Under the pieces are notes generated by a model. The model was not told the DNA's origin and ran no database searches. It was given only the letters and a program-made list of their open reading frames with translations. DNA of 43,213 nt from Cyanobacteria bacterium RM1_2_2. GTDB lineage: Bacteria > Cyanobacteriota > Cyanobacteriia > Elainellales > Elainellaceae. The translations under genes were made by a program, and so were the position numbers. The stretch spans positions 1-43,213 of the forward strand of contig JAAUQT010000019.1 of the NCBI GenBank assembly GCA_012033495.1, read 5' to 3'. Below are positions 8,627-16,919 of this stretch, one piece after another (positions within the stretch are counted from its first letter, which is position 1; each line of letters starts with the position of its first letter).

Positions 8627-9373
8627 TTAGCGGAGGTGCTGGCAATCGTTGAAGCGGCGAATCTGCCAGAGGTCGGTGTTGAAGCGATTTTGGTCGGTTC
8701 GCTGCCAGCGTGAACGATCGATCCAGAACTCAAAAAGGGCAGTGTTGCGGGCATGGATGCGCCAGGAGCGATCACAGCCGAGGAGTTCAGCAATTAGATG
8801 TTGCAAAATCCAGCTATGGGAGACAACCCAAATTTGTTCGCCGTCGTTGTGACGATTTAGCAGCCGTTGAACAAACTGATGGGCACGGCCGCGGGCTGCT
8901 TCCAAAGACTCGGCTCCGGGGATTTGAATCCAATCTTCTGTTTGTTCTAGGGTGTGGCAGAGGTCAGGATGGCGCTGCTGAGCTTCTGCCCAAGTCAGTC
9001 CTTCAAAAATGCCATTCTGAAACTCGCGTAGCTCATCGGCATAATGGACAGGAATCTGCTGATCTAGTTGGAACGGAGTCAGAGCATCGATTGACGTGTC
9101 GAGGTCTTCATCAACCAAATCACTGACGATAGCAGGCAGGGCAGCCACCAAAAAGGGAGCGAGCAGCAGTTCTGTGGTTTGTACGGCGCGTTTGAGCGGG
9201 CTGCTGTAAACGCACGTGGGTCGCCAAGCTTCAGACAATAAGCGTTTTGCCAGCTTTTCTGCTTGCTGCCTGCCTTCAGGAGAAAGGTCAAACTCGCCGT
9301 TGCCCTGCATTCGCTTTTGTTGATTGCCCACCGACTGAGCATGACGAATGAACAGCAGTTTGAGCGGCTTCAT
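8627..9373 (-). CDS. Histidine phosphatase family protein
   Basis: A 248-residue branch-1 histidine phosphatase (phosphoglycerate mutase-like fold). The phosphorylated histidine is H11 in 'LLFIRHAQS'. Other active-site elements are the arginine in 'YSSPLKRAVQT', the acidic 'LREFQNGIFEGLTW', and the second histidine in 'WVVSHSWILQHL'. The family removes phosphate from diverse small molecules and sugars; cyanobacterial members include sucrose-phosphate and photorespiratory enzymes, and the substrate here cannot be named. The C-terminus 'LWQIRRFNDCQHL' resembles other cyanobacterial members, which supports the stop position even though a plus-strand frame overlaps it. Confidence 0.88.
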   Translation of the reverse strand: MKPLKLLFIRHAQSVGNQQKRMQGNGEFDLSPEGRQQAEKLAKRLLSEAWRPTCVYSSPLKRAVQTTELLLAPFLVAALPAIVSDLVDEDLDTSIDALTPFQLDQQIPVHYADELREFQNGIFEGLTWAEAQQRHPDLCHTLEQTEDWIQIPGAESLEAARGRAHQFVQRLLNRHNDGEQIWVVSHSWILQHLIAELLGCDRSWRIHARNTALFEFWIDRSRWQRTDQNRFNTDLWQIRRFNDCQHLR

Positions 9374-9473
9374 GATAATTTTTAAATCTTTTGCAGTTTG
9401 ACTCCAAACTTGAAATACCCTAATTTCTACATCACTTCAAGAGCAACTTTAACGGAATTTATACGGCTACGAT

Positions 9474-9677
9474 CTATCGCTTGCGTCTAGGTCTACGTCT
9501 AGAGTGGGATCGCACTGAAGTCCCATCTCCTCGCTTGTAAGGGGAAACGCGAACTCGTCCAGAGCTTTGAGAAGAAGTGCTATTGCTTCCACTATCATTA
9601 CTCTGACCTCCTCTAGAGAAGGCTGAGATCAAACCACAAACAAGCAACACAAGTATTAGGAGCCCTATTACTTCCAT
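9474..9677 (-). CDS. Small single-helix membrane protein with a basic tail
   Basis: A 67-residue protein of unknown function. The N-terminus is one hydrophobic helix ('IGLLILVLLVCGLISAF'), followed by a serine/asparagine/glycine linker and a very basic end rich in arginine. The segment 'YKRGDGTSVRSHSRRRP' resembles the 'Y.R.DGTYV..H.R..P' motif of small cyanobacterial secreted or membrane proteins. Its ATG is only three bases past the stop of the FTR1 gene, so the two are almost certainly co-transcribed and perhaps translationally coupled. A role in iron uptake is a guess from position only. Confidence 0.65.
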   Translation of the reverse strand: MEVIGLLILVLLVCGLISAFSRGGQSNDSGSNSTSSQSSGRVRVSPYKRGDGTSVRSHSRRRPRRKR

Positions 9678-9680
9678 TTT

Positions 9681-10613
9681 TTAATCTGTGAGGGGTAATT
9701 TTTCTTGAGTTTGAGTTGAATTAGACACTGATTGAATCCCGGTGATGCTGCGCAGGTAGAGGCTGCCCACGATGCCCAAAAACACGAGATAGGCAACCGC
9801 TTGAACAACGTAAAGCGTCTGAGTGTAGCCAAAGAAGGCTTTGAGCAGAATGCCCGGAAACTGGCGATCGGGTAAAACTTGGCTTAGATCCCAAACCTGC
9901 GCGCCCAGAATGCAGGAAGAGGTGCTGAAGCAGAGAGGGGTATCGCTGATTTGAGAAAACAGCGCAGCAGCTTTGTCGAAGTGGCGTAGAGCGCTGACGA
10001 CCAGCCCAGAGACAATCAGCAACAGCAGCACACCCATCACTTGGAAAAACTGCCGCAGATTGATCTTGACGCCCAGCCGAAACAGCAGAACTCCGATGCC
10101 GGTTGCGCCCAGTAATCCTGCAACAGCGCCAACTGCCGGAAGCCAGCCCTGCTGAAACTGAGCCGCAATGAACACTACAGTTTCAAACCCCTCGCGCAAG
10201 ACGGCAATCGTGACAAGCCCAAACACGCCCCACCCCGCCCGATCGCTCTTCAGAGCTTCGCTAATTGCCTCTTCCACTTCGCCTTTCATTTGGCGAGCTT
10301 GCTGGGTCATCCAAATCAGCATCCAGCTAAGAAGGATAATCGCCACGACGCCAAAGATCGCCTCAAGTAACTGCTTCACGACAGGCGCATAGAGTTGGTC
10401 AGAGGCAGCTAACGCCACCATCACGCCACCAAACACCGCGCCCACCAGCACACTGCCCAAAATTCCAGCCCCAATTCCGGCAAACACCCAAGAATTTAAG
10501 CGCGTTTGTTGGGCTTTTTGCAGATAAGCCAGCACAATTCCGACCACAAGCGCTGCTTCTGTGCCCTCGCGCAACGTGACGATAAAAGTTGGCAAAGCAC
10601 TACTAAAATCCAT
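9681..10613 (-). CDS. FTR1-family high-affinity iron permease
   Basis: A 310-residue integral membrane protein of the FTR1/EfeU family, which carries iron across the cytoplasmic membrane, in many bacteria together with a ferroxidase or EfeO/EfeB. It has about seven membrane helices. Both signature REGxE motifs are present: R15-E19 in 'LREGTEAALVVGIVLA' and 'LREGFETVVFIAA' in the fourth helix region. The ATG at 10613 places the first motif at the usual distance. No EfeO or EfeB gene is next to it; the only apparent partner is the 67-residue protein immediately downstream. The upstream side is a large nested palindrome. Confidence 0.93.
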   Translation of the reverse strand: MDFSSALPTFIVTLREGTEAALVVGIVLAYLQKAQQTRLNSWVFAGIGAGILGSVLVGAVFGGVMVALAASDQLYAPVVKQLLEAIFGVVAIILLSWMLIWMTQQARQMKGEVEEAISEALKSDRAGWGVFGLVTIAVLREGFETVVFIAAQFQQGWLPAVGAVAGLLGATGIGVLLFRLGVKINLRQFFQVMGVLLLLIVSGLVVSALRHFDKAAALFSQISDTPLCFSTSSCILGAQVWDLSQVLPDRQFPGILLKAFFGYTQTLYVVQAVAYLVFLGIVGSLYLRSITGIQSVSNSTQTQEKLPLTD

Positions 10614-10703
10614 AAATCACCCGAATCAAGAATCCAGCTTATTTGGCGATTGCTTCTATCATGCGTTGGTTATACCAATTTGATTTGTGAACCAGTCAGA
10701 TCA

Positions 10704-10918
10704 GATCCCCCTGCCTCCGGCATCCCCCTTAATAAGCTACGGTGTACACACAAGTCGAACGATCCCCCCTAACCCCCCTTGCAAAAAGGGGGAACCGACC
10801 CACAACTGGCTTGAAGTCCCCCTTTTCAAGGGGGATTTAGGGGGATCAAGCAGGGTTTTAACTTCCAATGCGAGATGTGTGTACACAGTAGCCTTAATAA
10901 GGGGGACTGAGGGGGATC
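10704..10918. repeat. 215-bp nested palindromic element (GATCCCCC type)
   Basis: The outermost arms are GATCCCCC at 10704-10711 and GGGGGATC at 10911-10918. Inside come CCCCCTTAATAAG paired with CCTTAATAAGGGGG, then GGTGTACACAC with GTGTGTACAC, then a second GATCCCCCC (10761) with GGGGGATC (10840-10847). Two small hairpins of C-runs and G-runs lie in the centre. The order reads like one palindromic repeat inserted inside another. It fills half of the 424-base gap between FTR1 and hrcA; I see no gene in the rest. Confidence 0.88.
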
Positions 10919-11037
10919 GGTTTGGCGTCAAGATCTGTCACGAAGTTTGTTTAAATCGGTATTATCTAATATTATTTTGACAGCTAAACGCAGCTAGCTC
11001 GACAAACTCGCCTGCTCATCCACCCATCTACCATCGC

Positions 11038-12129
11038 CTACCCCTTTTCCTGACTCAAAGCCTCCGAGAGGTAGTCTGCCGTTGCTTCCACAATCGCAAT
11101 CGCGTTTTCGTAAACCATGCGAGTCGGGCCCAGCATTCCCACGCTGCCGACAGGAGTTGCGCCGCGCTGATAGGTGGCTGTGACTAGCGCACAACTCCGA
11201 ATTGGTTCCAGCGGGTTTTCAGCCCCAATCCGCACGGTGACGCGCTTGCCCGTAAGCTCGGCATCGGTGGCGTCCGAAATCAACGACCAGAGTTGATCAG
11301 GCTCCGACTCTAAAAGTTGCAAAATCGTTTGAACTTGCTGCACTTCCGAAAATTCTGGGTGTCGCCGCAGCACTTCTGCCACGCCGTTAATCAGAATTTG
11401 GGTCGAAACCGAGAGTTGGCTCCGGCGATGTAGTTCTGCCATAGAGGTGCGCAGGAGTTCTGCATAGCGCTCAAACTCGCGTCCCAATTCGCTCCAATCG
11501 AGGGTAGCAATTTCGACGAGGGTGTGGCCGCGCAGTTGGCTGGTGAGAAAGTTTGAGAGAATTTGTAACTCTCGATCTAAATGTTCTGCATCTAGGGGCT
11601 GATCGGGGGCTTGCGGTAGCGACATCAGCATCGATTGAGTTTCGTAGGAATCCAGCACCACAATCAGCATGGCTCGCTTTGGATCGAGTTGCACAAGCTG
11701 CAAATGTCGGAGTTGAGCCGTGCTAGCTTGCGGAACCGTAATCAGAGCGATGTAGCCACTCAGGGCGGATAGAATTTGGGCGGCTTCTCGCAGCAGGGCT
11801 TCAATGCTCAGATCTTCCCAGTTCAGTTGATCTGACAAGATTTGATCGACCTGTCGCGCCACTGTTCCGGAAGGTGTGACGATTTGATCGACATAAATGC
11901 GGTAGCCAGAATCGGAGGGAATGCGTCCAGCCGAAGTGTGGGGCTGATAGAGTAAGCCCGATTTTTCGAGATAACCCATGGCATTGCGAATGGTGGCCGG
12001 GCTAACTCTGGGGTTAAACTCTTCCACTAGCGCCTCTGACCCTACAGGGCGAGCTGTTGCGATATAGTGCCGAACAGTCGCTCCAAGCACCTGCTGCTGG
12101 CGCGAACTAAGTTTGACTGGCATGGTCAT
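11038..12129 (-). CDS. hrcA: Heat-inducible transcription repressor HrcA
   Basis: A 363-residue HrcA, the repressor that binds CIRCE operators of groEL-type chaperone operons and is kept active by GroEL. The N-terminal winged helix includes '[20 protein letters not shown]' and '[31 protein letters not shown]', the family hallmark. The central GAF-like part and C-terminal 'LIGPTRM'-type ending ('[20 protein letters not shown]') are also present. The frame opens with a TTG at 12141, but ATG at 12129 or 12123 fits the family start. I see no CIRCE sequence (TTAGCACTC-N9-GAGTGCTAA) upstream, so this gene does not appear to be self-regulated by that route. Confidence 0.95.
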   Translation of the reverse strand: MTMPVKLSSRQQQVLGATVRHYIATARPVGSEALVEEFNPRVSPATIRNAMGYLEKSGLLYQPHTSAGRIPSDSGYRIYVDQIVTPSGTVARQVDQILSDQLNWEDLSIEALLREAAQILSALSGYIALITVPQASTAQLRHLQLVQLDPKRAMLIVVLDSYETQSMLMSLPQAPDQPLDAEHLDRELQILSNFLTSQLRGHTLVEIATLDWSELGREFERYAELLRTSMAELHRRSQLSVSTQILINGVAEVLRRHPEFSEVQQVQTILQLLESEPDQLWSLISDATDAELTGKRVTVRIGAENPLEPIRSCALVTATYQRGATPVGSVGMLGPTRMVYENAIAIVEATADYLSEALSQEKG

Positions 12130-12416
12130 AGCAGGAAACAAGCTTAACTAAACGAAAAGGCGACGAACCAGACTGGGGAGATTTCTAAAAAAGATCATGC
12201 CCACACTTGGAGGGGGAAAGCATTGAGCAGGTAGACTCTGCAACCCTGAAAAGATTATCTGTCAAATACTTTGTCCTTAAGAGCGTGGATTGTCTTCGAG
12301 AAATTCCCTTAGTTTAGTGTGACCACAGTACTACTACTGTAATCGAGGCGACTGTGTTTCAGCAGATCACGACTAGGGGTTACAACATCCAAAAATAGCA
12401 GCATTCAGTTGTGAGG

Positions 12417-12770
12417 CTAATAGCGAGGCACGGTTGGATCAACGGCAATCGCGTAAGCATCGATGCCACCTGTCACATTCTTGAGATGGGTAAAGCCCTG
12501 TTGATGCAGCCATTGACACATTTGCGCCGAACGCACGCCATGATGGCAGAGCACAATCGTTTCTATGTTTGGGTCAAACTGAGCCTGAATCTGCCCTGAC
12601 CATTCGGCAAATTGGCTCAGCGGTAAAGGAGTAAACCCGTCGATGCTGGCAGTGGCAATTTCGCTGGGTTCCCGCACATCAATGAGCTGGAGGTCGCCAC
12701 CTTGCGCCAGACGAACAGCCAAGGCTTCAACGGTGATTTCGGTGATGGGTTGATTAACAGGTGTAGACAT
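12417..12770 (-). CDS. Rhodanese-like domain protein
   Basis: A 117-residue single-domain rhodanese, a sulfurtransferase that carries persulfide sulfur on a cysteine in the cytoplasm. The domain runs through nearly the whole protein: 'LIDVREPSE' (residues 29-37), then the active loop with C75 in 'VLCHHGVRSAQ', and 'TGGIDAYA' near the end. The loop CHHGVR has the six-residue length of sulfurtransferase-type rather than phosphatase-type members. The sulfur donor and acceptor are unknown. It stands alone between two intergenic repeat-containing regions. Confidence 0.9.
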   Translation of the reverse strand: MSTPVNQPITEITVEALAVRLAQGGDLQLIDVREPSEIATASIDGFTPLPLSQFAEWSGQIQAQFDPNIETIVLCHHGVRSAQMCQWLHQQGFTHLKNVTGGIDAYAIAVDPTVPRY

Positions 12771-12956
12771 TAACGATTAAAAAAGGTTTTAAAAGTGAGC
12801 TTGATTTCATTATTCAGACGAGAACTGAATACCGCAAGTCTAAATTGAACTTATCGGGTTGAGGTGATGCAGCACTACGCAAAAAGTCGAGGACAAGCGA
12901 ATTTAGGAACTGTGCCCCCAGCTAAGGATTGTGGATTGAATAAATCTGTCAACTGG

Positions 12957-13055
12957 ACGGGCAGGTTTTGCAGATCAATGGGCATCCGGCAATGGATTTA
13001 ACCGTAAAACCCGCCTCTACCCACGATCGAACTGATTGAATTCCTATTCCTAAGG
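12957..13055 (-). repeat. Dispersed repeat family R1, inverted copy
   Basis: The reverse complement of this stretch follows the element at 8346-8450 almost end to end: CCTTAGGAAT, TTCGATCGTGGGTAG, GGCGGGTTTT, ATCCATTGCCGGATG and ATTGATCTG. The two copies differ by scattered substitutions and the 3' arm here is more diverged. Confidence 0.85.
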
Positions 13056-13081
13056 GTTCCACGCTTGCCCCCGTTTACTGA

Positions 13082-13191
13082 TAGGACTGACGCAGAAGAG
13101 ATCTCCCAACCCGCTTAAAAACGGGGCTTTAGAAGCTCTACTCTTAAAATAAGGAGGATCGAGAGTTCAAGCTTCAAGGGCGTCAGTCCTA
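13082..13191. mobile_element. MITE-like element with 12-bp perfect terminal inverted repeats
   Basis: TAGGACTGACGC at 13082-13093 is perfectly inverted at 13180-13191 (GCGTCAGTCCTA). The 110-bp element codes for nothing and has some inner complementarity (GAAGCTCT..ACTCT against AGAGTTCAAGCTTC). Its left end continues as TAGGACTGACGCAGAAG, which differs by one base from the IS end at 42194-42209 (TAGGACTTACGCAGAAG). This suggests it is moved by that transposase family. No clear target duplication is visible. Confidence 0.7.
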
Positions 13192-13452
13192 ACTTAAACA
13201 CTGATATCCATGATCACGGATTACTTCACGGATTGCTATCTTTGTCACCTCACTTTTTCACCGCAGGGGCAGCAGGAGATGTGCCCAAAGATTAAATTGG
13301 GATAAACTTCAGATGTTACTCCTTGACTCTACCTGCAAAATATGGGCAACGGTAGTTCCGCCAACCACTGAAGAGGATGCAAGGCTGCCAGTAGGGAATT
13401 CGCCCAAAGAAATGTATCTGAGGTGATGGAACTACATCGGTATTGCCGGATT

Positions 13453-13460
13453 AGAAGGAG
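13453..13460 (+). promoter_or_regulatory. Strong Shine-Dalgarno deciding the start at 13468
   Basis: AGAAGGAG lies seven bases before the ATG at 13468. This favours that start over the earlier in-frame ATGs near 13423. Confidence 0.55.
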
Positions 13461-13467
13461 ATTGGAA

Positions 13468-13692
13468 ATGTTGACCAGGCTTCTACAAGCAATTGCCATT
13501 ACTTTTGCTGTTTATTTGACGATGATGACTCACCATTCATCACACTCGCCGTCTGGCCTGGTTAGTTCCAATTATTCATCAGCAGTTCGGTCTACTCGGC
13601 TGACCCAGTTACTCGCTGAAATGCTCGATCTTTTGTTGTCTCCCGCTCAGCGTGGTGCAGCACAACACAGTGCAAATCTCATCATCGACTAA
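13468..13692 (+). CDS. Possible small membrane protein (74 aa)
   Basis: I do not recognise this protein. It starts at an ATG with a good ribosome binding site and begins with one hydrophobic helix ('LLQAIAITFAVYLTMM'), then a serine/histidine-rich stretch and an amphipathic leucine-rich segment ('LTQLLAEMLDLLLSP'). Its TAA overlaps the stop of the convergent TPR gene. The good start signal and membrane helix argue for a real gene; the lack of a recognised family argues for caution. The 230 bases upstream, after the MITE, show nothing else. Confidence 0.4.
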   Translation: MLTRLLQAIAITFAVYLTMMTHHSSHSPSGLVSSNYSSAVRSTRLTQLLAEMLDLLLSPAQRGAAQHSANLIID

Positions 13693-14479
13693 TTCGAGGG
13701 ATTCATTTCCTGAATTTGAGCCGTAAAGTAATCAACCCGATATTTCAACTGTTGAGCAATTTCTAAGCCTTGCTGAAACGCTCTCAGCGCTTGAGGTTGG
13801 TTGCCCTGTGCTTTGTACAGTTGCCCTAGCTGATCGTAGGTGTTCATCATGCCAAAAGCATTATAAGACTGGCGTTCAACATCGAGCAGCAGTTGATAGA
13901 CGATCAGAGCATCAGCCGGACGCTGAAGCGATTGATAGAGGGCAGCTAATTTTGCAGCGCATCGCTAGCATAGGCAAACTGTTGGACCGAACGCGCTACG
14001 GCAAAAGCTTCCTGGTAGTTGGTGGCAGCTTGTGCCGGTTGATTTAGCAGCACGTAGCTATCTGCCATGGCTAATTTAATCGCCGGAATCGGCACGAAGT
14101 TTTGCTGTTGTTGGTAGGTTTCGACTAGCTGTTGCTGAGCCGCAATCGCCTGTTCTGGCTGGCTATTCTCCTGATAAATGTAAGCCAACTGGGTGAGTGA
14201 CTCAATTTCACTAGCTTGATTCCCGGTTGCCGACTTAAGATCAGCAGTTCTTCGTAGGTGGCAGCGGCGGCGGGATAGTCAAACCAGCTTACGTGCTGAT
14301 CCGCTAGAGCAACTAAGATTTCCTGCTGGCGAGCCGAATTTTGCTGCTGTCTGGCGCGATCGAGCAGTTTCGAGTAGAGGGCAACCGCCTGATTTCGGGC
14401 CCGCACTTGTTGATAGGCTTCAGCAATTTCGGCAAGCAGTTCATAATCGACAGGCTGGGCAGGTTGGGCGGCTGAAGTT

Positions 14480-14520
14480 TCTGGCTCGGCTTCTGGCTCG
14501 GCTTCTGGCTCGGCTTCTGG
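14480..14520 (-). repeat. In-frame 12-bp repeat encoding EPEA units
   Basis: About 3.4 copies of CTGGCTCGGCTT (plus-strand reading) inside the TPR gene, giving PEAEPEAEPEAEPE between the first helices and the TPR domain. Confidence 0.85.
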
Positions 14521-14892
14521 AGGCGGCAAAATCTCTCGCTCAATTTCTTCTAAGCGTAGGGTGATGTAGCGCAATTCCGTTGCTTGGCTCTGTTGCCAGG
14601 CCACCTCACCCACCCGCGCCAGCGATTCCACCTCTTGTTTGGGCCCCAAATAGCGTCGCAGTCGCAGTTCCCGGTTCCAAAGCTCTAACGCTCCAGGCAA
14701 ATCGCCTGCTTCTAGTCTGGCTAGTCCTTGTTGTCGGAGTTCGTTCAGGGCTTCCCGAAGCACTGCCTGTTCTTGCGGATTCAACGGACGATCCACCGCC
14801 ATTTCAGGAATCAACGGATCGGGGCGCGGTTCGAGCGGGTTCAGCGGCGGCTCTTCTAGAATAGGAGCCGGAGGAATTGGATTTGCTTGGGC

Positions 14893-14922
14893 CGGTTCTA
14901 GTCCGGGTTCTAGTCCGGGTTC
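14893..14922 (-). repeat. In-frame 12-bp repeat encoding EPGL units
   Basis: About 2.5 copies of GGTTCTAGTCCG (plus-strand reading) just after the signal peptide of the TPR protein, encoding EPGLEPGLEP. Confidence 0.8.
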
Positions 14923-15251
14923 TACAGGCGTTTCGGGCGCTGGGGAGGTTTGCGCGTGACTAGCAACGCTGCCAATCGACAGCCACAGCAGCGCTAAAAG
15001 AACTGCACCGAATCGGTTAAATTTGGATTTTGCTAACACCATTTTCAAACTCTTCTGAACACACCATGCCAAACGAAGGCTGCTACACCCGACGCGATCC
15101 GCTCATGAAAGTGTCGCTTGTCAAATTGACTCACGATTACCTACGAAGAAACTCTCTTGATTGTAAGCTGTAGAATCAGTGCATTGTGGTTGCATTCCGG
15201 CAGTTTAATCAAGCAGGCACAATTGTGCTTATTACAAGTGAGGGTGAGCTA

Positions 15252-16535
15252 GTGAAAGTTTTGGTTGTCGGCAGCGGTGGGCGAGAACATGCCCTTGCTT
15301 GGAAACTCCTACAGTCTGAGCGGATTCAAGAAGTGATTTGCGTTCCAGGCAATGGTGGCACTGCCCTGTTACCGCGCTGTCAAAATTTAGCCCTGTCGGT
15401 GACGGATTTTGAGGGCATGAGTCGGTTTGCTTTGGTGAATAATATCGGCTTGATTGTAGTGGGGCCAGAAGTGCCGTTAGCAGCCGGGATCACCGATTAC
15501 TTGCAGGCGCAGAATTTGACCGTGTTTGGGCCAACGCAGGCGGGCGCTCAAATTGAATCGAGTAAAGCTTGGGCGAAGGCGTTGATGCAAGATGCCAAAA
15601 TTCCGACAGCGGCGGCAGAGGTGTTTACTAGCCTGGATGCCGCCATTGCCTATGTGAAGCAGCAACCTCTGCCAATTGTAGTGAAGGCAGATGGTCTAGC
15701 CGCTGGCAAAGGGGTAACGGTTGCTGCCACGGTGGAAGCTGCGATTGAGGCGATTACTGCCGCTTTTGCAGGACAGTTTGGTGAGGCAGGGTCGCAGGTC
15801 GTGATCGAAGAATGCTTGATGGGCGAAGAGGTTTCTGTTCTAGCAATTACCGACGGGTTAACGATTCGACCGCTGTTGCCCGCCCAAGACCATAAACGCA
15901 TCGGAGAAGGCGATACGGGCGCGAATACAGGCGGCATGGGGGCTTACGCGCCTGCGCCGTTAATCACACCTGCCCTGATGGATCGGATTCAGCAAGAGAT
16001 TTTGGAGCCAACCCTTGCTGCGCTCCGCCAACGCGAGATTGACTATCGGGGCGTTCTGTATGCCGGGCTGATGATCACGCCAGAGGGCGACCCGAAAGTG
16101 ATTGAGTTTAACTGTCGGTTTGGCGATCCGGAAACGCAGGTCGTGTTGCCATTGTTGGAAACGCCGCTGGATGTCGTTTTGTTGGCTTGTGCTCAGCAGC
16201 GCCTTGACCAACTGCCGCCGCTTGCTTGGAAGTCGGGGGCTGCGGTGTGTGTGGTGATTGCCGCACAAGGCTATCCAGAAAACTATCAGAAAGGGTTGGC
16301 AATTTCAGGTCTAGAACAAGCCGAACGCTCAGGCGCAATGGTGTTTCATGCGGGCACTCGTCTCAAGCAGCAGCTTGTCACCGATGGCGGGCGTGTGCTG
16401 GGCGTAACAGCCGTGAGCGATGCTCTGCCAGCCGCACTGAAACAGGTTTATGGCGCAACCGACTGCATCCAGTTTGAAGGAATGTATTATCGACGAGACA
16501 TTGGGCATCGCGCCCTACCGCAGTTGCAGGAGTAA
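15252..16535 (+). CDS. purD: Phosphoribosylamine-glycine ligase
   Basis: PurD, the second step of purine synthesis: joins glycine to phosphoribosylamine with ATP to make GAR. The 427-residue protein has the N-terminal 'KVLVVGSGGREHALAWKL', the ATP-grasp segment 'VVKADGLAAGKGV', 'DHKRIGEGDTGANTGGMGAYAP' and the metal-binding 'VIEFNCRFGDPETQ'. All are complete. The frame is open from a GTG at 15186, but the GTG at 15252, preceded by GAGGGTGAG, gives exactly the family N-terminus. It is divergent from the TPR gene and ends before a mobile-repeat-containing gap. Confidence 0.96.
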   Translation: MKVLVVGSGGREHALAWKLLQSERIQEVICVPGNGGTALLPRCQNLALSVTDFEGMSRFALVNNIGLIVVGPEVPLAAGITDYLQAQNLTVFGPTQAGAQIESSKAWAKALMQDAKIPTAAAEVFTSLDAAIAYVKQQPLPIVVKADGLAAGKGVTVAATVEAAIEAITAAFAGQFGEAGSQVVIEECLMGEEVSVLAITDGLTIRPLLPAQDHKRIGEGDTGANTGGMGAYAPAPLITPALMDRIQQEILEPTLAALRQREIDYRGVLYAGLMITPEGDPKVIEFNCRFGDPETQVVLPLLETPLDVVLLACAQQRLDQLPPLAWKSGAAVCVVIAAQGYPENYQKGLAISGLEQAERSGAMVFHAGTRLKQQLVTDGGRVLGVTAVSDALPAALKQVYGATDCIQFEGMYYRRDIGHRALPQLQE

Positions 16536-16777
16536 GGACTGCAAGGTAATTTTGTCACTAAGCGTCGTAAAGTTTTTCGTGATCAGAATTGGCTGTAACG
16601 AGAGACAGAAATTTCCAAAAAAACCAAACAAAAACCCCCAAACAAACGCTTGAGGGCTGGAGTTCCTGAAAATCGTCACTGGTGTTAATCATGGCAATGA
16701 GGTAGAGGGTTTACAAGAGGGGTGAGACCCATTTAGCCCTGAACTTCACAGAAACTTTAAGGTGGTAGCAGAACAGA

Positions 16778-16904
16778 CTGGGGCACATGATCCTTTCAGG
16801 GTCAAACGCTTGCCGCATTAGCCTAATCGCGCCCGTTCCCCACAGGCTAAGGGCTGTCGCCTTGCCATGGTCAGAGTCTTAGCTGGAATGGATGACAGCC
16901 CCTA
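16778..16904. mobile_element. R2 small inverted-repeat element, degenerate copy
   Basis: Homologous along its length to the 131-bp element at 25572-25702: shared blocks include GTCAA.CG.T, ATCGCGCCCG, AGGCTA, GGGCTGTCGC, TTAGCTGGAAT/TCTAGCTGGAAT and GATGACAGCCCCTA. The left inverted end is more diverged here. It lies in the 384-base gap between the convergent purD and metF genes; the rest of that gap shows no gene. Confidence 0.78.
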
Positions 16905-16919
16905 CAACGGCGATTACGC

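Larger units (their letters stand above)
13689..15042 (-). pseudogene. Exported TPR-repeat protein, two frameshifts
   Basis: Three minus-strand frames form one protein of roughly 450 residues. It has a signal peptide ('FGAVLLALLWLSIGSVASHAQ'), a proline/glutamate-rich linker with two 12-bp repeat arrays, and then TPR-type helical repeats ('DYELLAEIAEAYQQVRARNQAVALYSKLL', 'QLAYIYQENSQPEQAI', 'YDQLGQLYKAQGNQPQALRAFQQGL'). The breaks are at the CCC at 14222-14224 and the TTTT at 13950-13953; adding one base to each restores a continuous TPR pattern. TPRs mediate protein contacts; the partner is unknown. The ATG at 15042 is preferred over a TTG at 15072 because it gives a normal signal peptide. 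It is divergent from purD. Confidence 0.72.

Noticed and set aside
8492-8713. Plus-strand open frame with protein-like translation ('FDTIWILDWGSF')
   Set aside because: It begins inside the R1 repeat and overlaps the conserved end of the phosphatase on the other strand. I cannot name a family.
12130-12416. CIRCE operator upstream of hrcA
   Set aside because: No TTAGCACTC-N9-GAGTGCTAA-like sequence could be found in this gap.
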